DNA from: Mesocentrotus franciscanus | Lineage: Eukaryota; Echinodermata; Echinoidea; Camarodonta; Strongylocentrotidae | Reading direction: 5' to 3' | DNA length: 64,000 nucleotides | Assembly: GCA_037976565.1 (NCBI GenBank) | Contig: CP137683.1 | Location: 3,992,865-4,056,864, forward strand | In this document: in pieces, positions 42,401 through 54,704 of the stretch | Position numbering within the stretch: position 1 is the stretch's first letter | Layout: every line of letters starts with the position of its first letter | Position numbers and translations under genes: made by a program | Notes under the pieces: generated by a model | The model's database searches: none | Told to the model about the DNA's origin: nothing | The model's input: only the letters and a program-made list of their open reading frames with translations

Positions 42401-45400
42401 AACAACTCAAAGGAGCAATAAATAGGTATGAAAGTCAGTTTATGATACAGTCAAACCTGCTTTAGTGACCACCTGTCTACAAAAACCACCTGTCTACAAA
42501 GACCACATTTTTTGTTTCCCTTGAAAATGGTTTCTCATTGAAACATGTACTAAAGGAACTTGTCTGCAAAGACCACCTGTCTACAAAGACCACTGTGTGT
42601 GTTTCCCTTGGGCGGTCACTATAGACAGGTTTGACTGTAGTAATAATAACAAGATTGGATATCTTTGAAGCGCATACATACACCACACAATGTTCTTGCA
42701 GAGCTCCAATATCATCCTGGCTCTGGATTTTCGTGCTCACAGCATTCAAGGAATTTTTACCGGTACCCATTTAACACCTGGGTGGAGAGTGGCAAATGTA
42801 GATTAATGTCTTGCCAAAGGACACTAGTGCCGTGCTGCGGCTCGAACCCACGACCTTTGCATCTCAAGTCAATTGTTTAAACCACTCAACCACGACACCT
42901 GTATGACCAATGCACATCTCATCATATTTTTAGACTGGATTTTAAAGTGCACTAGGGTATAAAATTTAAGAAGTTAAATTCCTTTTAATTACATTCCAGA
43001 ATAGTCATATGAATAGGCAATATTGAAATTGAACTTTGTGAGCTTCCCATTTGGTAAAATGTGTGATCAGCAGCAAATACATGTAGGCCATTTTTGTAAT
43101 GTAACCAAATTTATATTTGAGTGCCTCGATACAAATTATTTAATTCACTGTTACACATGATTGTTTTTCAATAGTCAGAATGCAAATTGCATACATTACG
43201 TGTTGTAAGGTAGGGCAAGCCATGATGTTTGTCCTACCTAGCAACAACTAATGTATGCAATACGCATTCTGACTATTGAAATACTATTATTCGTAACAGT
43301 CGAATGAAATCATTTGTATCAAGGCTCTTCACAAAGACGTATGCATCAAATTTGATTACATTATGAAAATGGCCTATTGTAGTGATAGCGTACCACTATG
43401 GCTATCGGCCAGTAGCAGATTTTGCTTTTTCTATGACTGCTAGAGGAAAAGTTTGCTTTAATATCCATATTTATATATGACTTTTTGAATCGTTAAATTT
43501 ACATTTTTGAAATCCCTTTTGTTCCTTATATTTTCAATCCAGTCATAGCCTAATTGTAATGTGTATGATGGCCTTCATATATGGATATTTAATAATGATA
43601 ATAATAATAATGAATACTTATAAAGTGCACTTATCTAAAAACTTACTCAAGGCGCTATACAAAACAAAATACAACATAACATCATTAGTAACTCTGAGTA
43701 AATAAAACCTTAATGCTAAATATATTACTCATTGCGGATGTAGTATCAAAAATAATATCACTAGTGATATTCGTTTGTCTGGCAATGTATGGTCAATAAG
43801 GGATCTAAAAGATCACGACGTTTCATGCGCCGCTGCAACACTTTGTCAGGTGATAAAATCTAATCTAATCTTGCTTACATTAGATTTTATCACCTGACGA
43901 AGTGTTGCAGCGGCGTACAAAACATCGTGATCTTTTAGATCCCTTATTGACCATACATTGCGAGACAAACGAATATCACTAGCGATATTATTTTCAAAAT
44001 AAAACCTTTTTAACATGTTTCTGAAAGGTTTTTAGGCATTGAATGTTTTGAATGTCACTTGGCAGCTTGTTCCAGAGAACTGGTGCAACATGCACAAAAA
44101 TCAGTATAAGCTAGAAGAAAAAAATGTTTCTAATAATAAACCAGTTAGTATTCTTTTGATGTCAGGTGCATTTAATAGTGACTGTCATTGATGTGAGAGA
44201 TCCTAGAATGAATCTCAATATTTGTTGTATATTACAGGTTGAGTGAAAGCAATGCCCTGTCCATCTCCAACCAAATAGAGGAGCTTTATCTCACCAACAG
44301 CCGCAATGGTAAGTGTTCCTTTTCCCCCCTAGAGAGAGAAGAATGATGAGTCTTTGAGAGACAGAGTTAACGCTCTCATTTCCAGTATTACGTCTGTATA
44401 TTTTATTCAGATATTGTACAACTTCCAACTGACTTACCAAACTGTTTACATGATAAGATGTGCCATTATACCCTCCTTGATTATACTCACTCTCACACAT
44501 GTTGTACAACTACAACACAAAACAAATTGTATACATTATGTGTTGTTAGGTAGGACAAGCCATGATGTTTTGCCTTACCTAGCAGTGATTTATATATGAA
44601 ATTCGCATTCTGACTATTGAATTACAATTATTCACAACAGGTGAATTAAATCATTCGTATTAGGCACTTCACAAATACAAATATCTATACATTAAAATTT
44701 AGATGTACATTACAAAAATGGCCTATTGAAATATGTAACAATTAATCTTTTCTTCGACAGATATGAATGAGAGTTTGAGCAGACTGATCCAGGATGCATG
44801 TATCAGTTACAGCATGGCACCCGACAGACTGGTTATGGAACATGTTTTTCTGATTGCTATCCTACACTCCGTCATCGGCAGTGAAGTGGGTAAGTATCAG
44901 TAATTCAGTACCTATTCTATGCGAATGCGTTCCAGTGAATCAACTAGTTTACTAGCTCCGCAAGTTGTTTTACTGTTAACTGAGAGTGTAGTTATAGCCC
45001 CTCTAAAGTGGGAGCCCCACAAATTTGATGGCTACATTTCACTTAAATTGTATCATAATGTGAAAGAGGATGTCATGTAAGACACATTTCTGCCAGGATT
45101 TTCAAAACAAATGTGTTTGAAGTTGAATATTGATGAAAGAATACAAAATTTAGGTTTCTGCGTACAACAGAAAACCCAAATTATGTATTTTTTTATCAAT
45201 ATTTGTCTTCAAACACATTTTTTGGGGGAAATCTTTGCAGAAGTGTTTTTTAAATGACATCCTCTTTCACATTACTATACAATTTAAGTGAAATTTTGCC
45301 ATCAAAATTTGGGGCTCCCAACACTGTAAGAGGGTCTTTAAACTGCAATATCAGTTTGAAGGGCTAAAGGCTTTCTGCTACAGTAAAACAAATTCAATAA

Positions 45401-48400
45401 TCTTTTGAAGGCTCGCAAATCTCTGATGAGGGCTTTAAGTATCGGAGGTTTTATAATTGTCGCACGAATTGTAAACATTTACTTTTACTTCAAAGAACAG
45501 ACCATGCTAGCACAGTAAGTTATTTTTTTTGTGAAGGGGAGCTTTTCTGATATTTCTGGGGCTCCCAACACTTTAAGAGGGGCTTTAAACTGCAATATCA
45601 GTTTGAAGGGCTAAAGGCTTTCTGCTACAGTAAAACAAATTCAATAATCTTTTTAAGGCTCGCAAATCTCTGATGAGGACTTTAAGTATCAGAGGTCTTA
45701 TAATTGTCGCACGAATTGTAAACATTTACTTTTACTTCAAAGAACAGACCATGCTAGCACAGTATAATATATTTTTTTGTGAAGGGGAGCTTTTCTGATA
45801 TTTACTGATGTACACAGGAGATTCACAGCAGTTTTTATGTTTTATCTTCTTATTTACCTCTCTTTGAATTTGAAATGATTTCTATGTGATAGCTTCGGTG
45901 TCCAAGTCCAGACACACCTTTACCACGCGTGCACTGGCCTTGTAAGCAAAAGAACTGAAAGCAATTTGGTGCTTGATTATGACAATTGTTCTCATGCTGT
46001 AGGTGCCCATGTACTGCAGTCCGTAGCGACTCGTTTTGATAGGATTCATTCTGATGATGGTAACTATGGTGACAGCAAGGAAATAGACAACATCATTATA
46101 CTCTTTATCCATCTTTATAACTTCAAGGTAAGAATGATATACCAGTATTTTTCTACCTTTGGATACACATGTTAGTGGAGAACACACCCTTTGCATTGAA
46201 ATGCCTTTCTGAGAAATCCTACATATGTTGAATTGAATGTATTGTGTACCTGATAAATATCTTGTGTTATTACAGTGGGCAGGCTCAAAGATAAATTACA
46301 TTAAATTTGTGTCTGACTATGTGAAACATCCATGTGCAAGCTAAGATGGAATAGAATGTGTACGTTCTAAATCTCATTCACTAGATTGTAATTTTTGTTG
46401 TAGACCATCTCAATGTTTGAGGAAAATATTACCTGTATCACTTATTCTATAATCTTGACCTTAACACTATGCATTACCTTTGATAGACAAATTTAATGAA
46501 TTTATGATATATATAATACAAAAACAAAAGTTCAATTTTTTTTCTTTATTTTACACATTTTTGTTGTTTACTTTTATTTATTTATTTAATTATTTTTTAT
46601 TTAATTCTTTAGATTTATTTATTTATTTATTTGTTTATTTATTTATTTATTAATTGACTGATTGATTGATTGATCGATTGATTTTTTTATGGGGGGGGGG
46701 GCAGGAATTTGTTGTTTCACAATGTGCGCGTTGAGCTTGAATGGAATAATGCGTTATTTTATTCATCATCAGATTGTCCATTGTGTGCTGATATATGACC
46801 TGATCAAGAAACTTGCTGAAAGCTTTACAGAGAGACACATCGAAATGCTTCTACAAATTCTGAAAAGTAAGTTCCTCTGAAATTAATTTGGTAACATAGC
46901 AAACTAAATAGAAATGTCTGACCCACTGATTGATTCTGCTTATATCTATTGTAGAATTCTAAAAAAGGCAAAAGTGTGTTTGTAAAGTAATGTTGTATGA
47001 AGTTTTGTTCATTTTGCTTTACTATCTATAATCTGGTCATGCCTCCTCTCCTTTAATGGGCACTCCTTTCTAGCTTTGTTATGGATGTGCTTGCCTATAT
47101 AATAGTCTTCAAGTTAAACTTGCATTCTGGTAATAATGGAAAATTGATTCTCACTTTAATTTAATGAACATTCACTACATATTCAAGATTACAAATAATT
47201 TATACCAAATGAATTGGGTAGAAAAAATATATAGTAGCTGAGCAGTGAGTGCTGCAACACACAGAAATACAGCTATGGTAGTCATTCCAATGGACTAACT
47301 CAATTTCCTTTTTATTTACTCCTTACCCAATAGGTTTTACGAGTTTCTATTGAATTGCTTGGTTGACATCTTTTACGTGCAATATTGTTTTTATTTAGCA
47401 CCAGCATTCTTTTTTGTGAAGGGGGTTTAATGCATCATATGTAAATGAGACTTACATGTATAAGCCATCGTTCAGACTTGTATTATATGTTTGTTTGTAT
47501 GTTTATTAGGTGCCGGGGCCACACTCAGAAAAGATGACCCATCATCCCTCAAGGACATCATCCTTCTCATTCAGAGTCAAGCCAATCAGTGTCCAGATGA
47601 ACTCAAACAACAGTATGTCATCTCAAATTTCATTTTATTCAGGTGTTGTTGTTTTTTTTTGGGGGGGGAGGGGGAGGGGGTAATTTTTTCCAGTTAGCCT
47701 GGACTGATACAATGATTAGCCAATAGTCATTGTCAAAAGCATTATACTTTTTTTTTAATGTTAATGTAATTTAAAAAAAAATTAACTGCTGCATGTGTAC
47801 CAAGACCAAAAGAATGTTGACTATGTAGACCTAGCCAAAATGAATTGTGTGACAGAGGAGAATAGGTTCATAAAAATCCTTTAAAAATATAATTGTGTTA
47901 TAGATAACAAAGGATGTATTTTTGATGTCTTCACAGCAGTGAAGATTCATGAAGAACATTTTATAGTTTGGATGGTTGTACTCTTAATTCTCTGTATATA
48001 CACAGGTCTCGAGTGAAGTTTATGCTTGAGACGATTGGTGCATTACGTAACAACAACCTACGCAGGATCCCCAACTATGACCCTACGAACCTTGATAGAC
48101 TAAGAAAATTACATCGGAGCATCATCAAAGACAGAGGTACATTTAAAGGGCTATACAATAGCAAGTTGCTATGAAGGAAAGCAGAAAATCAGAAAAATAA
48201 AATTGTAGAAAAACTGAATGAAATTTGTGAAAGATAAAAAGACAGTTATCAATTGAAAGTTATAATTAATTTTTAATTGCTGCATGTACACATGGAAATT
48301 TCGGAGTCGGCAGAGTCAGAGTGGTGGGTAACTCTCCCATTTGTTCCGATACACAAAATGTTATCATGCAGAGGTGAATTAGTTACTCGGATTATGCTTG

Positions 48401-51400
48401 TGTTGAACAACATATCTAGTGAGCTTCATGACAATATGAAATAGGTTGTAAGATGTATTGACTCAATCTATCTCCCTGAACTTATTTAATTGTTATTCAG
48501 TGTGTTAAAGGCATCGTTTAACAATGTTAAATCTGAGATGCATGGCCCTACGTGTTATCAGTGTCTGTGATATGGTGTAATATTGAAGCCCTAAAAAAAT
48601 TGCGCTTCAAAATGATCAAGAAGTGCCTCAAAAAAGTAAAAATCTTTGAGTGATCGGTTTTACCATGCTCGTTTTCCCCAATAGACTGTAGTGTTATAAA
48701 AACCATTAGGAAAATGCAAAATTTGATTTCGATTTCCAATCATAAATATCTTGATAATCAGACAGGCGATCAGCTTGTAAAAGTCACGGGGTTCTTGACT
48801 GACCTTAAGGTTTATAATTATCCTTGCATCATGAGCTAAATCCAGGATTTTGTTTCAGAATCTGAGTTACCCAATCCCTTTAAATGATATAACTATATGT
48901 ACATGTATATTGCAGGATGCGATGATTCTACTCTTCGCATCTCACTCGCCGACCTCATCTTGGCTGATGAAAGAGGACGCTGGTGGATTGTAGGATCGGC
49001 TTGGAGCGGTCATGGCCCTAAACAGAATGTCAGGTAATTAGAGTTTTCATATCATGTATCATTCTTTTCTACCTTGAAGAGAATATTATTACTTGAAAGA
49101 AGTCATGATATCACAGTGTGTATATAAGTGCCTCTGACGTGTACAAAGGTAATACAAGAACTGTCTGTCGGAAAGACATTGAATACACACATTGAGATAT
49201 GCATTACATTGTAGCCGCAGTGATGCAATATTGGGACTATTGTGAAAATGGCAGTGCCCATAACTGCCCAGTTCTAAGCTTTAAGTTTTACAAATTTAAG
49301 ACCTTTAAATTGATATTTTAAGCCTGTTTCACACCTTTGATTTGATTTTAGATGGGCCCATGAAAAAAAAGGGTTTTTGTTGTTTTTTCAAAATCTTTTC
49401 TTTTCATTTTTGTTTTAAATTTTGCTTGCAAATTTAGTGAGATAGGAGGAGGTTGGATTTGGTGATGGTTAGAAGTAATGCATGTTGTAAATGTGGATAG
49501 ATAAGTTTCTACATCAATAGAGCAATATTTGCATATTTGCCTTGCATTTCAGTAAAGTCATGAAAAGTACTTTAAAGCCGGCATGATGCTAAGGCTAACA
49601 AATGTAAATGACAATATGCATGTTACAGTCGTGTGAGTGTGAGAAAAGTGTATACATTAATTGTTGCTAGGTAGGACAAAAATTATGGCTTGTCCTACCT
49701 AACAACACGTAATATATGCAATTCGCATTCTGACTATTGAAATACAGTTATTCGTAACAGGTGAATGAAATAACTTGTAACTAGGCACTTAAAAGATTTG
49801 TGCATTAAATTTGATTACATTACGAAAATGGCATATTACACTGATCAGCATACTGTACATCTATCTTTTCATCTAATTACAGTGACCAATCTTCAGGAGG
49901 GCAGCTGGATGAGATGGTCGGCAAGAATCTAGAAAGCAGTCACAAGATTAGTGAGTTGTCACGGCAACAGAGAATGAATACAGACATAAGACGAACTATC
50001 TTCAGTATCATCATGACTGGGGAGGTATGTATTTGCTAGGATTGATTTAATCCTTTACAAGCTAGGTTAATTTTACTGGCTTCTGAGCCAAGAAGGGACA
50101 GATCTTGGCCAGGGCCCTGTTTCATAAAACTTGTTATCAATAACAAGTCTCAATAACTGTTATAAGCTACTGAAATCGTGGAATTTGATTGGCTGAGAGC
50201 AAATTTGTCATAAAAATTTAGGATTTCTTATTGATAACAAGTTTTATGAAACAGGGCCTAGATCTTGGCTATGAAGTGATAGGAAATGCTGAACGTAGCA
50301 TAGAGATAGAGCATGTGATAACGAATAAGCCCTTCGAGTTTCCTATCCATATCTCAAGCTGATTTTGAATCATTGCTGATTAATTATTCATATATTCAAG
50401 TATATACAGATCTGCATTGTGTGCAAAATATATGGGGTTGGCTGCTCATAGGGTACCAACTTCTCCCGCTGTGCAGATCCCGATGTTTACAATTTTAAGT
50501 GCATTTTGTTTCTAAAGATGTATAAGACTAGGCTAATGAAATGTCATAGTGCAAAAAAAATATACTCTTAAGGTGTCGTGGAGGTGTCGTGGTCTAGTGG
50601 ATATGTCTCCGGACTGCGGATCACATGGTTCGCGGTTCGAGTCCCGCCTGGGCACTAATGGCCTTTGGCAAGACATTAATCTACCTTTGCCACACTCAAC
50701 CAAAGTGAAATAAATGGGTACCTGGTAGGAATTACTTCCTTGAAATGCTAGAGCGTCATATTAATGACAGCCATGCATAAGCTGGGATAATAATTGTGGA
50801 GCGCCAAGAGTGTCAAGTCTGACAGACATGAGTACTGTAGAACCCACTATTATTACTAACTATTATTTGGAAAAAAATCTCAAGTTTCATGGCAAACAGG
50901 GTGTAGGCGCTGTAGGCATGATTTGGTTGTGTTTGATACGACTACACAAATGTTTTGAATACTGCAAACCAGAAACCTTTACAACAATGAACATGAAACT
51001 TTCATGAATGGCCGACATTCAGTCTTGTATCGGTTGTCATTCATTCATTTTTTTGGCATGAATCTTCCAAATTGAATCTGAACCATTTGTGAAATTCACA
51101 AACAATTGAGTAATGTTGAGATGAATTGTTTGTGTTTTGTAGGACTACACAGATGCCTTTGAGAAGCTGGTGAGGCTGGGACAGAAAGGTGGTCGTGACC
51201 GGGAAGTAGTTCATGTGACCCTCGATTGCTGTCAGCAGGAGCGTTCTTACAACCCTTACTATGCCTACGTCAGCGATAAACTATGCCAGTTTGACAGGAA
51301 ATTTAGGGTAAGATTTTCTCTGTCTTTGTCTCCTGTTTCTATACTCTGTTAGTATTCCAAATCAAAGGGGTGTCGTGGTCTAGTGGATACCTCACCGGAC

Positions 51401-54400
51401 TGTGGATTGCATGGTTCGCGGTTCCTGCATGAGTCCCGCCGCAGCACTAATGTCTTTTGGCAAGATATTGATCTACATTTGCCACACTCCGTCCAGGTGA
51501 GGTAAATGGGTACCCGGTAGGAAGAAATTCCTTAAATGCTTGAGCGCCTTTTCATGGTAGCTAGGCTAAAGCTGGGGTAATGATATGATTGCAGGGCCCT
51601 CAGGGAGAACAGTATTAATACTGATGAGGCTACCCTGGGTAAACAAGACATATTATCAATATTATTATAAAATTATGGACAAAATAATGTTATACTCCCT
51701 GTGATTACCGTTGAAGTTAATACAAAATAATATGGAGTATACCCTTGTATCCCACTCAAGGCTATTCAATAATACAGTCAAACCTGTCTTTGTAGCCACC
51801 TCTCTTTGAAGGTAAACTGTCTATAGTGGCCATGTATTTTGTCTCCCTCAAGAAAGAAATGTGTGTTGTAGAACCTGTCTAGAAAGGCCACCGGTCTACA
51901 GTGGCCACTTTCTCTGTTTCCATTGGATGGCCTTTGTAGACAGATTTGATTGTACAGACAACAACATGTATATGATTATTACGTAGTTTCATAAGTGTTT
52001 GATGTATAAAATCTTCTTTCCTGTAGATGGCATTCCAGTTTGCTTTATGGGACAAGATTCGTATGTTGGAAGAATTGAATCCTTCCGCCTCAAGAAACCT
52101 AGCACTCCTTCTTTCTCATCTCATATCATCTAAAGCTCTACCTCTCTCAGTAATCAAGGTTTGTATTCCCATTTTTGTCATTTCCTTATTATTTCTGTGA
52201 TAACATTCCTCACGTTTCAGTTTATTGTTTATTGTTTCATATTTCACATATATTTCCAATTTTGCAATTATTTCACAAAGTAAATGATACAAATAAACGT
52301 GGATTTATTAAAGAGACAAAAAACAGAAAGTGAGTACCTCATATCAATTTGTTTGAATGTAAGAGATGTTTGTGTACGTCACACCCTTTGCAATTTTCAG
52401 GCAAATCTGTTATCTGTTTTTTTTTTTAACTCCATCAAAATAGACTTGCTCTGAAAAGGCAACCTTGTGGACAAACAATATTTTTCAATATAATTAATAC
52501 AAAATATCTTTATACAGTAATTAAAAGTGAAGATGCTACATAGAATGATGGTATGCATGCTGAGTGTACAAATATAAATTTGAGGGTGTTTAATGGTTTC
52601 ATACCTTGCTTTTTTCTTGAGCCATCCCTCTCCATTAGATTACGGTCTTGTTGTCTGTCACATCAAATATGTGCAGCTAAGACTATGCAAACGCAGTGGG
52701 TACACACCTACTATTGCCTGTATGATATACATGTAGTGTCACACAATAGCTTTTCAGCCATTATGAGAGTCTTAACCCTATGTTAACTGGGGGTCAATTT
52801 GACCCCCCCCCTGTAGTAATTTAGCGACGACTCCGGAACCGCGGCAGATGTAAATTTTTCCTTTTGTGACTTTTTTCTTTCGGGTCTTACGCATCTTTTA
52901 AAAAAAAATTTGTGAAAATCGGACATATAGTTACAAAGTCACGTGACCTTTTGTCTTTGCATGTCAGCCCGAAAATCGCTCATTTTTGTGATTTGTGTAC
53001 AAAACATATGGAAATATAATTTTTCCTAAAGAGAGATAAAACATTGGTTATTTGGTCTTGTTCAAAGTTTAGGTGTTTGTTTTGGGGTCAAAATAGATGA
53101 ATTGTAGTTAGGAATGAAATAAAACAACAAAAACAATAAAATACATAAGTTAAAAAAACAATGAAATACATAAGAAATTATAAAAACAAGAGATAACATA
53201 AGGAATAACCTGGCTCTTCCAATTTTTGTTGTCGTATTATTATTCCAAATGGTCTAACGAATATATGTAGTAAAAAAGAATGCTTAAATATGAATAATAT
53301 ATGATTTATGGGTAAAAATGTGAATGTTATGACTTTATTTGCATAAATTACCATAAATATGCAAATGAGTGAATTTTTCAAAAAATTGAAATTACCATAG
53401 TATTCTTTACACTTCACTTGACATGCATGCAAATTTTCGCGGCGATCGGCCGTGAAACGGCCCAGATCTTAGGGGCAGGGGGGCAAATTGACCCCCAGTA
53501 AAAACCTGGTCTGAAATAGCCCAGTTAGAATAGGGTTAAACCAAATATGCTATTTTGTGTACCGGTAATGAATTGCTTTACACAAATTATATTTGTAATC
53601 TACATTATAAAATGTATATTGGTGTGCTTCTGCAATGATGTTTATTTTGGATTGTTGCTGTAATTACCTGTACAGAACAATTGTAAAACTTACTATACTT
53701 GAATATGATACATGATTGATGGTTGCATCTTAACTCTGCTGTAATATTGAGAGGTCCTGCTTTGCTCTACCAGCCTTCATTCACTGAAACTGGCATTGTT
53801 TAAAATGTACATGTAGATACAGTCAAACCTGCCCCAGTGACCACCTGTACAGAAAGACCACGTGTCTATAAGACCATATTTTTACCCCCTTGAATATGGT
53901 TTCTCATTGAAACCTGTACTAAAGGAACCTAGACATAAAGACAACCTGCCTGTAAAGACCACTTTTCATGTTTCCCTTGAGTGGTCTTGATTTACAGATT
54001 TGACTGTACAGTATATGTGAATAATTGTAGGGAAAAAATTGAAATAAGAATCTTGCCAATGAATATATGCGTAGGGTATGATTTCATCCTGAATCCATGT
54101 TTTTGTCTTCTAGATTGTGGAGTTTGCAGACATGAACAAGCACACGGTGAGATTCCTGAGTAGTCTTCTAACAGACTTACTTCTAGAGAAACCGGACAAT
54201 CTCATCACATCTATCTTTGGAGGAGTTGCCATGGTCACCAAGCTCAGAGTTTTGAGAGAAGGACTGGGACTTTTTATGCATCACTTCTTGTTGAATACAA
54301 ACAGGAAGGTGAAAGGAGGAGAGGAGGTGATGGAGAAGTTAAAGAAGAAAATCAACATTGCTGAAAGTGCTATGCAAGGAGAAGACGGGCCAGTCAAATT

Positions 54401-54404
54401 GTAA
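39490..54404 (+). CDS. NOM1: Nucleolar protein with MIF4G domain 1
   Basis: Fifteen coding exons: 39490-39735, 40200-40325, 41093-41246, 41732-42425, 44238-44308, 44761-44889, 46003-46127, 46773-46866, 47510-47612, 48006-48136, 48916-49033, 49883-50024, 51143-51307, 52027-52158, 54114-54404. All phases agree, giving 906 residues (human 860). Layout: basic N-terminus (1-110), the conserved LLAANEEEEKNIRRLEKGL block, an acidic Glu/Asp/Ser region in exon 4, YIPPHKR, a MIF4G domain from about residue 400 (LRKDD, VKFMLETI, RWWIVGSAWSG) and an MA3 domain from about 697 (TDIRRTIFSIIMTGEDYTDAFEKL). Known role: nucleolar factor for 40S ribosomal subunit biogenesis that binds PP1 and eIF4A-type helicases. 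KMVQF at residues 28-32 fits a PP1-docking motif. The ATG at 39490 is the first in its open frame. Confidence 0.97.
40790..41010. repeat. Degenerate AATTCA-rich minisatellite in NOM1 intron 2
   Basis: Repeats of 'aattcataattcagattaa' type with a period near 22 bp follow 'caattcaattcac' near 40620, itself a likely retroelement tail. It ends about 80 bp before exon 3. Confidence 0.7.
42446..42640. mobile_element. CAGTCAAACCTG-family element, copy 3
   Basis: It begins TACAGTCAAACCTGC and ends AGGTTTGACTGTA. It starts 20 bp after the 5' splice site of NOM1 exon 4 and carries two extra 'caaagaccac' blocks. Confidence 0.8.
42672..42905 (-). repeat. tRNA-derived SINE, inverted copy
   Basis: On the minus strand it runs from 'aggtgtcgtggttgagtgg' (A-box-like) through 'gtgggttcgagcc' (B box) to the body 'ttggcaagacattaatctac', shared with 50578 and 61545. 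Confidence 0.75.
43085..43379. mobile_element. Long foldback MITE (GGCCATTTTC ends), second complete copy
   Basis: Same ends and centre as 21038-21352. It lies in NOM1 intron 4. Confidence 0.8.
43751..43992. mobile_element. Foldback MITE with ~115-bp arms
   Basis: AATAATATCACTAGTGATAT at the left pairs with ATATCACTAGCGATATTATT at the right, and the arms stay complementary almost to the centre near 43873. Single-arm relic at 16183-16260. Sequence on both sides (43594-43750, 43993-44220) looks like one older repeat that it split. Confidence 0.8.
44525..44728. mobile_element. Foldback MITE (GGCCATTTTC family), partial copy
   Basis: It contains the centre and right half only and ends about 32 bp before NOM1 exon 6. 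Confidence 0.7.
44998..45330. mobile_element. Foldback element with CCTCTTAAAGTGGGAGCC-like ends
   Basis: 'gggagccccacaaatttgatgg' at the left pairs with 'ccatcaaaatttggggctccc' at the right. 'gaaagaggatgtcat' and 'atgacatcctctttc' also face each other. NOM1 intron 6. Confidence 0.7.
45313..45806 (+). repeat. Two-copy tandem duplication, 247-bp unit
   Basis: 'ggctcccaacact' at 45313 recurs 247 bp later, and both copies run through 'cagtttgaagggctaaagg' to 'gaaggggagcttttctgata' with few differences. It shares its start with the right end of the foldback at 44998-45330. NOM1 intron 6. Confidence 0.85.
46555..46700. repeat. TTTA / GATT low-complexity tract and G run
   Basis: ATTT-type repeats pass into TGAT repeats and a run of ten G, just upstream of NOM1 exon 8. 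The acceptor of exon 8 is at 46771-46772. Confidence 0.8.
48505..48893. mobile_element. TTAA-bounded MITE, family A, copy 2 (inverted)
   Basis: Reverse complement of 13980-14319 in ends and interior, with some extra internal sequence. TTAA at both edges. It ends 22 bp before NOM1 exon 11. Confidence 0.75.
49649..49836. mobile_element. Foldback MITE (GGCCATTTTC family), partial copy
   Basis: It contains the centre ('ctaggtaggacaa ... ttgtcctacctaa') and right half. It ends about 46 bp before NOM1 exon 12. Confidence 0.7.
50101..50269. mobile_element. MITE with GGGCCCTGTTTCATAAAAC ends and 9-bp target duplication
   Basis: The ends 50112-50259 are inverted repeats over about 33 bp with few mismatches. 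GATCTTGGC flanks the element on each side (50101-50109 and 50261-50269). Related ends occur around 15450-15926. A 9-bp duplication suggests a Mutator-like origin, by inference. Confidence 0.75.
50578..50862 (+). repeat. tRNA-derived SINE, best-preserved copy
   Basis: The tRNA-like head has an A box (TGGTCTAGTGG) and a B box (GGTTCGAGTCC). Then follows a body with 'tttggcaagacattaatcta', and a tail 'gtcaagtctgacagacatga' with ATT repeats. NOM1 intron 12. It is not a tRNA gene, because the tRNA fold leads directly into repeat body sequence. Confidence 0.8.
51367..51670 (+). repeat. tRNA-derived SINE, second plus-strand copy with a different tail
   Basis: The head and body match 50578-50862, but the B box is broken by an insertion. 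The tail is 'gggccctcagggagaacagt ... gctaccctgggtaaac' with ATT repeats. NOM1 intron 13. Confidence 0.75.
51773..51954. mobile_element. CAGTCAAACCTG-family element, copy 4
   Basis: The ends TACAGTCAAACCTG and CAGATTTGATTGTA are inverted. NOM1 intron 13, 72 bp before exon 14. Confidence 0.75.
52772..53539. mobile_element. TTAA-bounded element, family C (TTAACCCTA ends)
   Basis: It begins TTAACCCTATGTTAACTGGG and ends CCCAGTTAGAATAGGGTTAA. Just inside each end is a GGGGGTCAA / TTGACCCCC block. 768 bp, AT-rich interior, no ORF of note. NOM1 intron 14. Confidence 0.75.
53818..54009. mobile_element. CAGTCAAACCTG-family element, copy 5
   Basis: The ends TACAGTCAAACCTGC and CAGATTTGACTGTA are inverted. 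NOM1 intron 14, about 105 bp before exon 15. Confidence 0.75.
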
Positions 54405-54525
54405 GCTGGTTTCATGTAGATTCAGTCTAACCCAGCCAGACTCCCTGGCAGACTTCAGCAGTATGCATGACACATGTTGTATCTTGACCTTCAGTGAAGA
54501 CGCTGTGATGTTTGAGTTACAGAGA

Positions 54526-54695
54526 AGTTATGGAGAAGTTAAAGAAGAAAATCTCTATTGCAGAAAGTGCTATGCAAGGAGAAGACGGGCCCGTCAAATT
54601 GTAAGCTGGTTTCATGTACATTCAGTCTAACCCGCCAGACTTCCCAAATCGTGTATATTGACATTCAGTCAAGACGCTGTGATGTTTGAATTCTT
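54526..54695 (+). repeat. Second copy of the end of NOM1 exon 15 and the start of its 3' UTR
   Basis: It aligns with 54328-54525 at an exact 200-bp offset at the start. The copy keeps the last 24 or so codons and the stop in frame, with one amino-acid change (Asn to Ser) and synonymous changes (GCT to GCA, CCA to CCC). It is preceded by 'gagttacag', which resembles a splice acceptor. It lies after the NOM1 stop codon, so it is normally 3' UTR. Confidence 0.85.
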
Positions 54696-54704
54696 GCTCA
54701 TTGT

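Noticed and set aside
50578..50650. Functional tRNA gene
   Set aside because: A and B boxes are good, but the sequence runs directly into a SINE body shared by three other copies.
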